A DNA stretch of 64,000 bases, taken from positions 92,028,215 to 92,092,214 of the forward strand of contig CM022948.1 in NCBI GenBank assembly GCA_012931725.1, given 5' to 3'. The DNA is from Litsea cubeba. Taxonomy: Eukaryota; Streptophyta; Magnoliopsida; Laurales; Lauraceae. The position numbers and the translations under genes are program-made. Positions 32,596 through 43,424 of the stretch are shown here, piece by piece; within the stretch, counting starts at the first letter, position 1; every line of letters begins with the position of its first letter. The notes under the pieces were generated by a model, which saw only the letters and a program-made list of their open reading frames with translations, ran no database searches and was not told the DNA's origin.

Positions 32596-35500
32596 AAATG
32601 GAAGCGCACACAATATCTAGTGTGTCCTTTATAAAAAATGGAAAAAGAATGGGGTCTAATTAGGTATAGATACAGTTTTGAATATACAAGATAAGTTCAG
32701 GCATGGATGATGGATCCACGAGTCATTCCACATTCTAGTTAGGCAACAGGTACATGTGAAGGTAGAAATACACCAAGTCGGATCCTAATACAAGCACCAT
32801 GGACCAACACATTTCCATCCCTAATAGGAAGAAATTGATGTGAATTAAGGGTGCCGGGCGCCAAAAATCACCACTTGTGATTGAACTTCATCCAAAATCT
32901 TAACCTTTATAAATGCTAAATAAATGCGATCTTTCATTATATGCAACAATGCATTTCAACCGGATGGAGATCAAGTTCGGATGTATAGAATACATTTGTG
33001 TGTGCGTGTGAAGGGTTTGGATTGATCATATATGAGCCCCAGATAAGTGTTCCTAAAAAAATTCAGCTTGAGATCTCAACTGAAATGTTCCTGTATATTC
33101 ATAGATGCAAGACTTACCGGCCTTCCAAATTTTGATAGCTCTGCAACCTTAGCCCTCTGCTGACCTGGATAACCTATAGATTTCAAGGGAAAAAAATGGA
33201 AAACCAACTATAACTTACCACATTAAGAAAAACTAAAAACCCAAGAAAACAGTGGTTGCATAAACAACAGACAAGATATACATCAATTCCAGGGATTCAG
33301 GGACATAAATTGAGACTAGTTTTTGCATGACAAATATATGAATAACTAGAAAGAAACATGTGTTCTGAGGACCTCAACATTTTTATGTGCTGAATCCATC
33401 CCTCAATGATATTTAAAGAAAAGATGACAAATATATTTTATGATAATAAAGCAAAATCATATGCTATACCAACAAATAAACAATTAAATTAAGTATGGCC
33501 AGAGAGAGACTAGCCACAATTGCTAAAGCACAGACCCATATGAGGAATTTATATTTTTTTTTTTTACAGATTCCAGAAAGAAATATGGAGGGTGTCACAA
33601 GTCTTCAACCATTGGAAGTTTCTATACATTAATTTAGGCTTTTAACCTTTAATTACTGTACAACTACTCACACAATTGCTTATAAGAACTAACATACATC
33701 ATAAGAACTAATCAATTGTTCTGAGATATACATGCAAAGATAGTACACACAAGCATATTAGAACTGGCTAATGTAACAACTAGCAGATTAAAAGTGTTTA
33801 ATTTATCAAATTAATGTGGACTTGCATGTACTAATGACTAGGCCAAAACATGCGACCCACTTTTCAAATCCAAAATTCTAAGTGTGAGCATGCTAATCTC
33901 TTTTTTTTAATTAGAATTTTTTAACATATACTGTTTTAAATTATGTTAATCAGGACTTTTGCTTAGGAAAAAAGGTTTAAATGACTACCATTTAATTTTG
34001 TATTATAACAAAAGGTTTAAATTAACTATTTTTTTTTTATAACAAATGTAGTGCATTAGGCAAAACCAGCTTTTATTATTTTTTTTTTTTTTGGGGGTGG
34101 GTGGGTGGGTGGGTGTGACTCCTTTCATTTTACCTGAAGTAGAACTTGCGCGCTATCTTACACCATGCATTGTATAAATATGGGGGCATTTTGCACCTGA
34201 TCAGGTGGATTATTTATGCCTTACGATTGTCTCTCCAGTATTACCAAGAGAATGCTTCTGCATGACATTGCTGTGTGATTACAGACTGTTTAGACTTGAT
34301 ACATGAAACCCTCAAGACCACCTCTTTCTGAATGTTGAAGCTCTACAGCCAGCAGGTCAGTACTGATATTTCTGTTTAGTCAAAGCCAAATGGCTTCTGT
34401 CCCAGCCATTGCACACTTGCACTACCCATGCACTGACTATCTTAGCTAATTTGATGGTTCTATAACTGCCCTGCAGATATCCAAGGTGCAAGTTGTTTAT
34501 TTCTATGACCCAGCTATATGTGATGCCTGTTGAATTAGACACTGCTGACAGTCTATTATTAACCATCCAAATCAACAGCCCACCCAATGTGTTGTATATA
34601 CAACCTTCACCACTAAGTCTATCCTCTATGCATCTTCCCAAACCATCTCAAGTAACATCCATTGATGTTATCTTCTCTTGGAGCCACCTATAAGTTTCCT
34701 CTTATTTGGTTATTCCTAATTTTATCCTCTTGAAACTCCTGTCATATCTTAGCATCATTTACTTTTGCTTCTTCTCATTCTAACCATCATTTTGTCTAAT
34801 AAAAATGCCACTTTAATAACCAATTTAGAAAGTCTTCAAAGACAGTTCCCTCATATGGCCTTCTAAATAAACTTGATGTAGGACTCTTTCTCTGGAAACG
34901 TGTCTTTGAATGACAAGGATTTAACTTCTATTATATAATTAAAGGTTTAGATTAACTTCTGTTTTTGTTCATTTTACCTGATCAAAAGATGCAACCATGC
35001 AAAGCATTGGACAAACTCGGTTTTTATAATGAGTATACGATCACTTTTTTTAGTTTCTTCAGAATTCCTTTCCTTTCTTCTGAAATGTTCCTCTGTGCAA
35101 AGTAAATAACCTGTGCATTTTGTTATACCATGTGATCTGTCCCTGTTGAATTACTATGCACCTGATTTGGCCAATTTCTATATGCCTGCAATGACCTTAA
35201 AGTATAATCAACAAAATCCCTCTTTCTTCCTCCTTTGTAATGGATTATCAACAGAACCCTGCTGCATGATAAGCCATATCACTATAAACTGTTGAGTTGG
35301 TCCATGAAAGCTATCAAGTCCTCTTTGTAAACATAGAGAACTAAGACAATTCAATTTGCGAGTGATACTTCTCTATTAAATTTATACGCCACAAGATGCT
35401 GTTAAATGCAAAATTTGAAAAGTTAAGAAAACAAAAATAAAAAGCAATCTCAACTGTTGATTTATCATAATAGCATGGATGGCATAAATTAGAAAACTCT

Positions 35501-38500
35501 TTTTAAGTGCAACTAAAATGACAGTATCTTTTATAAAAAAATAAAATCTGCACATATGTGAGGGACGAGAAAAGAACAAGAAAAGTTATTCGACAGACGC
35601 AAAGCAATCAACAGTGGTCATTCATGAACACAGAAAAGAAAAAAGAAGAATAATTAAACTTATAGGAGTTATCATTTTCAAAAGAACTAGAAGTGTCATC
35701 ATTGCAAGCTAGAGAATCCATGCAATATTAACTTAAGAATAACCACTACTAAAAACTGATATTCAAACATGATGAATTGGGGTCTAAATTGTGAAAAGAA
35801 AATCTGGAAATTACCAGCAAAAATAACAAGACCATCTCTGGAAACTCTCGCCAAGTCTGGAAGAGTCTTGTTGAGATACTTTGGAGACAAGTAATCCAAT
35901 GCATCGGATACAATAACAAGAGAAAATGATTTTGACTTGTAGGGTAGAGGAAACTTAATATCAGCAACACGAACAATGCCCTTGCGGATAAGACTCGTGC
36001 AAGTACTATCAGCATCCTCTGTGTCATATGGTTCCACACCCCAAGCTTGTGTCTCCTCTTCTTTCAATAATTTTGAGACCACTGTGCAAGTTTCAGGGCC
36101 TACATGCAAAACCTTATGCATGCTGTCACCATATACTTTACTTAGAATAGGAATTGATCTTTGAACTTCAGCTGTGCATGATAAGCCACCTGTATATATT
36201 GAACATGTATTGGGATCTTGAGATTAGAAGAACGTAAATTATTTCAAGAACAACAATCAAGAAACTAGTACAGAGACAAACTCATTATGTGTTTTGAGTA
36301 ACAAATTTTATTCAAAATCAAAAGTACAGGAGTTTTGATAAATTTCCTTCCAGCATGGGAAAGGAGTCATCAACCACTGAAACCCCTCTTTGGCTTTGGC
36401 TAGAGTGTCTGCTAAATTTTTTTTTGAGAAAGTTGCACAAGAAAAACATGGTCGGTTATGTTAAGAGTTAGAGAATAGAACTTATTTGTAATTCAATCAG
36501 TTCTAGGGTCTTTATGTTAATGATACGAAACACTATTTTATTTTATTTTTGCAATTTTTCAAATTTGAGTTTTTAATAAATAGAGATGGTTTCCCCACCA
36601 AAGGATTACGACCACCTCCTTCCTTCCAAATTTCTCTTCCCTCTCTATTTCTTCTTTCTTCTAGTCTAGGCTGAGACTTTAGGAAAAAACCCTAGATGTA
36701 TTAGCAATAATTACTTTAGCTAGGTATCAAAGCACACAATCCAGAAGAAGACTTCCATGCAAAGGCATCCAGTAGATGGATCTGAAGAAATTTGTTTTTC
36801 TGAAGGTCCATAGCCCTAGCCAAACCAGACTTCAGGTTCAACTAGGTTAAAAACAGATCATGTGTCTGTTTTTTGAGTTCCACAGTTGAAAGCTGATTGT
36901 TTCTGCTTTCTTTGAGTTCGGTAGCTTTACCTAAGTATCCAGAATTTGATTTTTTACTTTTTAGAATTATTTCTGCCTTTCAAGTTTGGCAACCCCTTCT
37001 TTGAGTTTTTTCCTGTCACAGAAATCCTGAATTGAACTTCTGAAGTGTTTCTGAAGTTCTTTGAAGCCATATAGTCACACACTCACACCCTAGGAAGCAC
37101 GGACACTTCTCCGGGGCCAGAGTGTCGGTGTCCGACACGTGTCGGACACGGACACGCTCCGGACACGCTCCGACACGTGTCGGACACGCCCAAAAGAGTG
37201 TCCTGATTATTTTTTTTATTTTTAATATTTCGGACACGCTGGGACACGCTGGGGACACGCTGGGACACGCAGGGGACACGCTGGGGACACGCTGGCCTCT
37301 TTTAATTGGAAAAAAATAATAAAAATAGAGTAAAAAATGAAAAGAAAAGGGGGCTTTTTATAAAAGGTCATAACTTATTTGTTTGCTAAATTGATTACAA
37401 AGTGAAAATAATAAAATTAGAGAAAAAAATGAAAAGAAAAGGGGGCTGATTGCAAAAGGTCATAACTTATTTGATTGCTACATTGATTACAAAGTTAAAA
37501 TAATAAAATTAGAGTAAAAAATGAAAAGAAAAGGGGGCTGTTTGTAAAAGGTCATAACTTATTTGTTTTATAAATTGATTACAAAGTTAAAATAATAAAA
37601 TTAGAGTAAAAAATAAAAAGAAAAGGGAGCTGTTTGTAAAAGGTTATAACTTATATGATTGCTAAATTGATTACAAAGTTAAAATAATAAAATTAGAGTA
37701 AAAAATGAAACGAAAAGGGGGCTGTTTGTAAAAGGTCATAACTTATTTGATTGCTAAATTGATTGCAAAGTTAAAATGATAGTATCTTTTAGTATATGAT
37801 TAGATATATTATTATTATTATTAATTATTAACGTGTCCCTAACGTGTCCGTGTCCTACTTTTTTGAAAAATGCCGTGTCGGCGTGTCCGTGTCGTGTCGT
37901 GTCCGTGTCCCGTGTCCGTGTCCGTGCTTCTTAGCTCACACCCCTTGTTCGGCAGAGTGCAGAATACATCACGGCAGCATTGGTTGAGTTTGGCAGCCCT
38001 TGAACTCCCATCCCTTTGGTATTTAAAGATATATGCAACATCTGCAAGAGTTACTTCTTCATTATTATTGCTATTCTGGTAGGGATCTCACAGATTTACA
38101 TTGTCAGAAAGCCTTAGCACTGACATCAACCTATACAAGTCAAAAGGGGAACAATATTTAGTAAACCTTATGTGCAGTGTTCTCTATCCCTATTCTGTGA
38201 TTAAATCTTAGCTTATGTGAGACTGAAGTTAGTATTGGCTGTGTTTTTTTTTAGAAGGAACAGTCCTTGATATTTGGGTGTTTGTGTATACATCCAAATT
38301 GACACAATCTAGATTGTTGAAGTCTAGTCAGTCAAATCAGATCATACAAGAATTGTTTTAGGAGTGTTGTTTTAGGAGTGTTTGATGGTGGCTCCGAGGA
38401 CTCTGTCACTATGAGACATGTACTTGGGCTATAGTTGGGTCGGATTAGCCTGTAACTAAGGTTGGCTTTGGGTTGATTCTAATCTTAAAATCAATTATGG

Positions 38501-40367
38501 GAGATGTAGATAAATGAAGTTAGATATCAATACAGAAAACAATGAATTAATTAAAGGAAACACATTTCTCTTTCTAACAGAGACTTCCTCTTGCATTATT
38601 ATTTGAAATTGTTTACATGATCAGATATCACCATAGTATAAAGAGTTTTTTCAGTGGTAGCATAAGGAAATAATAATTCTCACATGATATTAATGATAAA
38701 AAACAAAATTAATAAACATGTTTACCTTCAACCTTACTAAGGGCTTCTTTGTCACTGCCAAATCCTCCTGCCACATCAAAACATCAAGTTTTGCTTACGT
38801 AAGAACAACTGAATAATAATATCAAAAACAACAACTGCTGGTACAATTATACGCCGGTTATCACGTGCGCCCAGTGTGCAACGTCCATCCCAGTGGACCA
38901 AAAAAATCTCCCCCCTCCCCCCATTTACATGGCTCCCACCGAGTTTGCACCCATCCAAATGGACTGTACACCGTTGGATCGATTGTACACTGATCCAAAT
39001 GGACTGTACACTGTCAAACTTGTGGGGCCCAGATGAAGACGATAGGATTTGGTTGGGGCTAATTTTTTGTAGAGAGGAGGGGCCCAGGGAGATCTTCCAA
39101 TCCCCCAGGTTGCAGCCCCAGGTGGGCCCCACAGCCAGGTACGCACTCACGCACATGCACAAGTTGCGTACCTAATAAGACCTCACAATTGTAATAATAC
39201 ATTAAACAAATTACATATATGCATCACCATCATCACCATCATCATCATGAAAGCCTTGTCGAACTATAAATTATATATGCATAGATATTATAATTATTTC
39301 TTTCACAAAATGAGCCCCTAATCAGGAATCACATAAAACCTAGACCAATAATCATGTGTAGGCATCATCAACTCCTGTGAAGCTAAATGTGAATTACTAT
39401 GACCTGTTTGTTCTAGTTATTTGTTCTAGTTATATGAAAGTCCCTCGATGCATGGAGCCAATTCCTAGTCATCCTATCAATCAAGGTTGGGAATTCTCAT
39501 TGCAACTTGCTATTCTTGTACCCCTGAGCAACTTGTAAATATGTCAACCTTTGAATTGTGTCCCCTGAACCATGTACCTGGATTCAGCTTCCTATTACAC
39601 GACATCATTCTCAATCGTGGTATCCAAATGTGAAGGACTTATTTCGTGTAAAATGTTTACCTTTCTTTAACCGACAATGATTTTGGGAAGTATGCAGGCC
39701 CTCCTTGTGTTAAGAGAAAGGTAAACATTTTACACGAAATATTGTTTCTCAAAAGTTCAAGCGATAATTTCATTTCCTGGAAAAAGTTGGCATAGAAATC
39801 TATAACTTTCAATAAGTTCAACTTAACCACAACATCATATTTAGCAACATTGCCATTCTCATTGCTATATATGCTATGATGCACGGATACTTCAAAATGG
39901 GTAACATGTTGTTTCATATCATATCCGATAGTTCACTTTTTATGTATAAAATCCATGTCCATGGTGTGTCCCCGACATATTCATGCCGTATCTAGGCATC
40001 AAAAATATATGGAAACAAGAAACTAGTCATACCATAATGGAGAGCAAATGGAATCAAAATACAAATTTTTATTTTGTAAGCCTTCTTATATGCCATAGGA
40101 CCTGATACAAACCTGAACCGCTGTAAAAATAGGCAATAAGAAAGAAAGCTCCCTGAAAAATGAACCAAATAGTGTTTGGTAAGAAACTTAATCCAAAACA
40201 TTGTGTTTCATCAGAAACTTAATGGTGAAGACCATGTGAATTACCAACAGAACCAGCCCAACTGATAGCAATGGCGAAGACCGTGATTTCTGATGTAATA
40301 GGCTAGCAAATGGAACACTTCCACTATCCGTAAACCGTCTAGAGGGATTTACAGCCCTCCTTGACAT
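29382..40367 (-). CDS. CGR3: CGR2/CGR3-type Golgi pectin (homogalacturonan) methyltransferase
   Basis: CGR2 and CGR3 are Golgi proteins required for methylesterification of homogalacturonan, using S-adenosylmethionine. Exons (minus) are 40367-40245, 40152-40113, 38767-38726, 36189-35815, 33173-33118 and 29534-29382, all GT-AG and in frame, giving 262 residues, the usual size. The N-terminus MSRRAVNPSRRF is followed by one membrane segment (about 32-54, SPLLSVGLVLLGAFFLIAYF), consistent with a type II Golgi protein. The lumenal domain has KVLHVGPETC, WGVEPYDTEDAD, RVADIKFPLPYKSKSFSLV and DALDYLSPKYLNKT, then GRPAKLRSSSWW and a C-terminus ending CQVFHLSAYP. Exons 2 and 3 are only 40 and 42 nt. 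Introns reach 3.6 kb and are full of transposons. Whether it is CGR2 or CGR3 cannot be decided here. It appears intact. Confidence 0.93.
30074..31072. repeat. hAT-type non-autonomous element (999 bp) in methyltransferase intron 5
   Basis: The left end CAGTGGCGGACCCAGG and right end CATGGGTCCACCCCCTG are inverted copies, and the 8-bp duplication CAAGTCCA is exact at 30066-30073 and 31073-31080. The interior is AT-rich and noncoding. The termini belong to the same group as those at 15913 and 17283. Confidence 0.92.
31112..31930. repeat. hAT-like MITE copy A (819 bp), intron 5 of the methyltransferase gene
   Basis: The 17-bp terminal inverted repeats CTAGGAAGCACGGACAC and CTAAGAAGCACGGACAC (right end, other strand) differ at one base. 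The 8-bp duplication GCAAGAGG is exact at 31104-31111 and 31931-31938. Both subterminal zones are dense in GTGTCC/GGACAC words, including ACACGTGT palindromes. The core is five tandem units of 92-93 bp, each marked GGGGGCT (31341, 31434, 31526, 31618, 31710) and CATAACTTAT. No protein is encoded. Confidence 0.95.
32200..32333 (-). repeat. Copia RNase H tail remnant
   Basis: The minus-strand translation contains QLVDIFTKPMTQDRHQLL, the characteristic end of copia RNase H, followed by LISKLMLLD. No other part of the polyprotein is nearby, so this is a small relic in intron 5, in the same orientation as the host gene. Confidence 0.75.
33930..35310. repeat. Two diverged copies of an intronic repeat
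   Basis: The stretches 33960-34330 and about 34940-35310 share ordered words: AAAGGTTTA.ATTAAC, CATTTTACCTGA, GCACCTGAT, CTGCATGA and ATCAAGTCCTCTTT/CTCAAGACCACCTCTTT. Also, GATGCC.TTGAATTAG.CACTGCTGA occurs at about 34519 and 32370. The origin is unknown; both copies lie in methyltransferase introns. Confidence 0.4.
36480..36735 (+). repeat. Possible copia LTR end with primer-binding site
   Basis: TAGGTATCAAAGCAC at about 36722-36736 resembles the methionine-tRNA primer site TGGTATCAGAGC, and the preceding 200 bp is T-rich and LTR-like. No partner LTR or coding region is seen, so this is a weak call. Confidence 0.35.
37090..37934. repeat. hAT-like MITE copy B (845 bp), intron 3 of the methyltransferase gene
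   Basis: It is nearly identical to copy A and in the same orientation, with the same CTAGGAAGCACGGACAC ends. The exact but different 8-bp duplication CTCACACC (37082-37089 and 37935-37942) proves an independent insertion. It has the same five-unit 92-bp core. It differs mainly by a few extra GGACACGCT words in the left subterminal zone and scattered substitutions. Confidence 0.95.
38860..39160. repeat. MITE related to the element at 18127
   Basis: It shares GATCCAAATGGACTGTACAC and GGGGCCCAGATGAAGACGAT-type words with the 18127 element, plus a closing GGGCCCAGGGAGATCTT block. GGTGGGCCCCAC lies near the right edge. The ends are not cleanly resolved. It sits between exon 3 and exon 2 of the methyltransferase gene. 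Confidence 0.55.
39641..39740. repeat. Perfect 26-bp inverted repeat with 48-bp spacer
   Basis: ATTTCGTGTAAAATGTTTAC starts the left arm (39641-39666), and its exact complement, with the adjoining AGAAAG, forms the right arm (39715-39740). The compact 100-bp structure looks like a small fold-back element in intron 2 of the methyltransferase gene. Confidence 0.9.
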
Positions 40368-40408
40368 GGCTAGCAGTCTATGTAGAGATTACAAGTCTTC
40401 AATTTGGA

Positions 40409-41111
40409 CTGAAAAGAAAAAGAATGTGTACAGTAAGCTAAGATACTCTGCCAACAAACTGACCTAACATGATATATATCCTTCCAATGCAAACCCAAAT
40501 TAGGATCTCCTCTTTGATCTCAAAACTCAAAATGTTACTACATAAGTACCTTAATTTATTTTTTTTCTGGTGTTATGGGCCCCACCAAATGAAGGGAATT
40601 GCATTTTTGGAATTCTTCAAACACTACCGTACTAAAAATATATATAAAAAGAAATTCCCTTGTACTAGGTGAACGGCTAAACCCCACCAAGCCAAACTAT
40701 AAGAAACTTATCAGATAAATCAAGCAAAACCCATAAATTCTTTACTAAAGCTAAAACAAATAAAAGCAACAGTCCAACAAAATGCAATAGTTTTCGGCAA
40801 TTCCAACTGAAAACACCCAAAACATTCCATTCATAAAACAAAACAGCAAGAATTTCATAATATCACACGTGAAAGTTCAATCATAGCCCATATAAAGTTC
40901 AATAAACACCATTTCACAATGAGAAAAAACAACAAAATACCAGAGATCCAAGCCAAAGAACTCCCATAAAGGAGAAAACTGCAAGAATATGAGAAGACAA
41001 CCTAAAATCCGAAGCCATTCTCACAGGATCTCGTCAGAAAACCGAAAAAGAGAGAGAGAGAGAAGAAAGACAACATCAAGAGGGAGCAAATGATAGTAGA
41101 GAAATTCTCAC
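40409..41111 (-). other. Predicted 5'-untranslated-region intron of the methyltransferase gene
   Basis: On the minus strand a donor AAG|GTGAGAATTTC (41111) and an acceptor TTTTCTTTTCAG (40409-40410) bracket 703 bp. The short exon 40408-40368 then leads to the ATG at 40367. The upstream exon would lie from 41112 into the region with a GA repeat (about 41237-41257). This is inferred from splice signals only. Confidence 0.5.
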
Positions 41112-41259
41112 CTTGAAATTTTAAAAAGAGAAGAATGCAAACGAGATCTGGAATTCTTTGTGTCCAGATCCAAGCTGTTTGAACAAAAAAAAAAAAAAAA
41201 TAAGATCTTTCTTTCCACTCTCACAGCTTTGGCGGGGAAGAGAGAGAGAGAGAGAGAGT

Positions 41260-43424
41260 TGGGAAAGTAGAGTTGCGAGATATCGATGTCTGATTTCCGT
41301 CAATCAAAGCAGCGATCTGCCTGTTTAGTGTTTAGCATTGACAACAAAGACGCGTAGTCGGCAGTCCACACTTGCCGAGTCAGCACACGTTTGAGAGACT
41401 ACAGTCATTCATCATAAACACATTTAAGGCTCAGTTTTGAGAGGACCCACCTAATTTGGTGGGAACCAAGGTGGAATGAAAATGTCGGTGATCCAGATCC
41501 AGAAGGTAGAATAGAAAAGCTAATTTTGATGTTTGATTGATGTGAGTCTCGCTGTGCACATATTATTAATAAGATAAGATGGGGGACTATGTGCTTAAAC
41601 AAGGGGTCATTTTGTTTACCTAGTGGTTAGGCATTCACCATCACAACAAGCACCAGTCAAATAAGATGCCAAAATCATTTATTTATTTGCAGTCATTTGC
41701 ATAAGCAAATGAGCCAAGCAAGCACGTGCTAAATGAAATTTGAAAAAAAAAATCATCCCTCATAGTCGGTGCAGAGAACCAAAAGAAAATGGAGAACAAG
41801 AGTGTAATTTATGATCATTTGCTTGTTTAATTATCTAACATTTCTCGGTTTTCTAGAAAAGATCTCTCCCAAATGAAACTAGAGAATGTTTTTGCTCGGG
41901 AGAACCTGGCTATCTTATGATGCATTTGATATGGAAATGTAGCCTTCTTTTTAGAGAGTTCGTGCTGACGTTCCCGTACCCATTTGAAGAGAAACCATTT
42001 TAAACTCCGCATGTGTAAGTTTCCATGACATTATATGAGTAAGTGGTGTGTATGTCTCCTCGCATGTAAGTTTCTACCACTTCACATGTGTGAGTTGTGT
42101 CTATTTCTACTTGTATGTGTGAATTGTGTTTGTATCTCCTCACATGTGTGAGTTCCTATTACCTCACATATATGAATTGAGTCATGAGTCGCAGGGTCTC
42201 AGCCCCCCTTCAGTGGATTACCAAAAACAAACACAAACATTGATTCTGGATTTGAAAAGGCTCATCCAGGACTAATCATGTTCGGCACTAATAAACCTTA
42301 ATTGTCTCGCCATTAGAAGATCCCTAGAAGAACTTGAAATTATTGACCTAAAATGCAGATTAGGTTAGCTCCAGGTACTTCCACATCTGGTAATTTGCAA
42401 ATCCATGGTACAAGCCAATCTCTCTTTGAATGGACTCCCGTTTTTTTTTTTTTTTTTGTTTCATTTTTCATTTTTCAAACAGTAATTGATGATTTTATTT
42501 AAAATAAAAGGTACTACAAATAACAAAACACAAGCCAACACACTTATGGTTGAAGGGCATTGGCACCATAGTTATACACACGTGCCCAAGGACTGACCCC
42601 TGGGTCTTCAAAGCAAACATTCCTAGACCATAGCCCAACACAGCCAATAAAAAAACGACAAAAAAGAAAGAAGAAGAAGAAGAAAAAACTACCACGGAGG
42701 GTAAAGCATGGACGTAAGTGCATTATGCCAGACACACGAAGAAAAATTACATGTGAACATCAAAAGCTACAACAAAGCACAAACATTCTACCAAAAAAAA
42801 ACAAAGCACAAACAATATGATACAGCCTATCCACCACTTGTTTGCACCATTTAATCTGCAACATCATTAGCTTCCTGACCCACAGCCAAAAAAAACAACC
42901 TGAATGGAGGACAACGAAGATTGATCTCGTTAAAAATAAAAATGAAACTTCAATGGGCCCTCCGCAGATCATTTAACCCAAGAAATAGCATTTGACAAAT
43001 CACCACCATCCAAGTCTCAAACATTTCAGCCAAGGTAACAGACCTGCTTTCCTAAGACATGAAGGTTGGTTTTCACCTTTCTAAAAAATCTGGGATTCAA
43101 ATTTTCTCCAACTGCAGGAATTTTAAATTTCATTGAAGTGATGAAATGATTACTTTAAACTTGATTGTCAACTCCCAACCTAATTTTCATGCTATGCCAT
43201 GTACCAAAATTTTAGGCACCAACAATTCAGAAGAAAATGTATTTCAACATGACCCAATTATGCCCCAATAAATGTCATTGTCATCAACAATATACTACAC
43301 AAATCCTTTCCAAATAGGTCTCATCAGAACCCTCTTTGAATGAGTTAAACTTTTACGGGAAATTACTGATACAAACAATTGCATATTAACATAGCCATAG
43401 CAACCTCGATATACCATTCCATTT
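41260..43424. other. Intergenic between the methyltransferase promoter and the squalene monooxygenase 3' end
   Basis: No gene is recognisable. The region 42010-42180 has a loose repetition of CACATGTGTGAGTT words. Poly-T and A-rich tracts occur at 42440 and 42660-42690. The 3' untranslated region of the squalene monooxygenase gene lies at the right edge. Confidence 0.5.
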
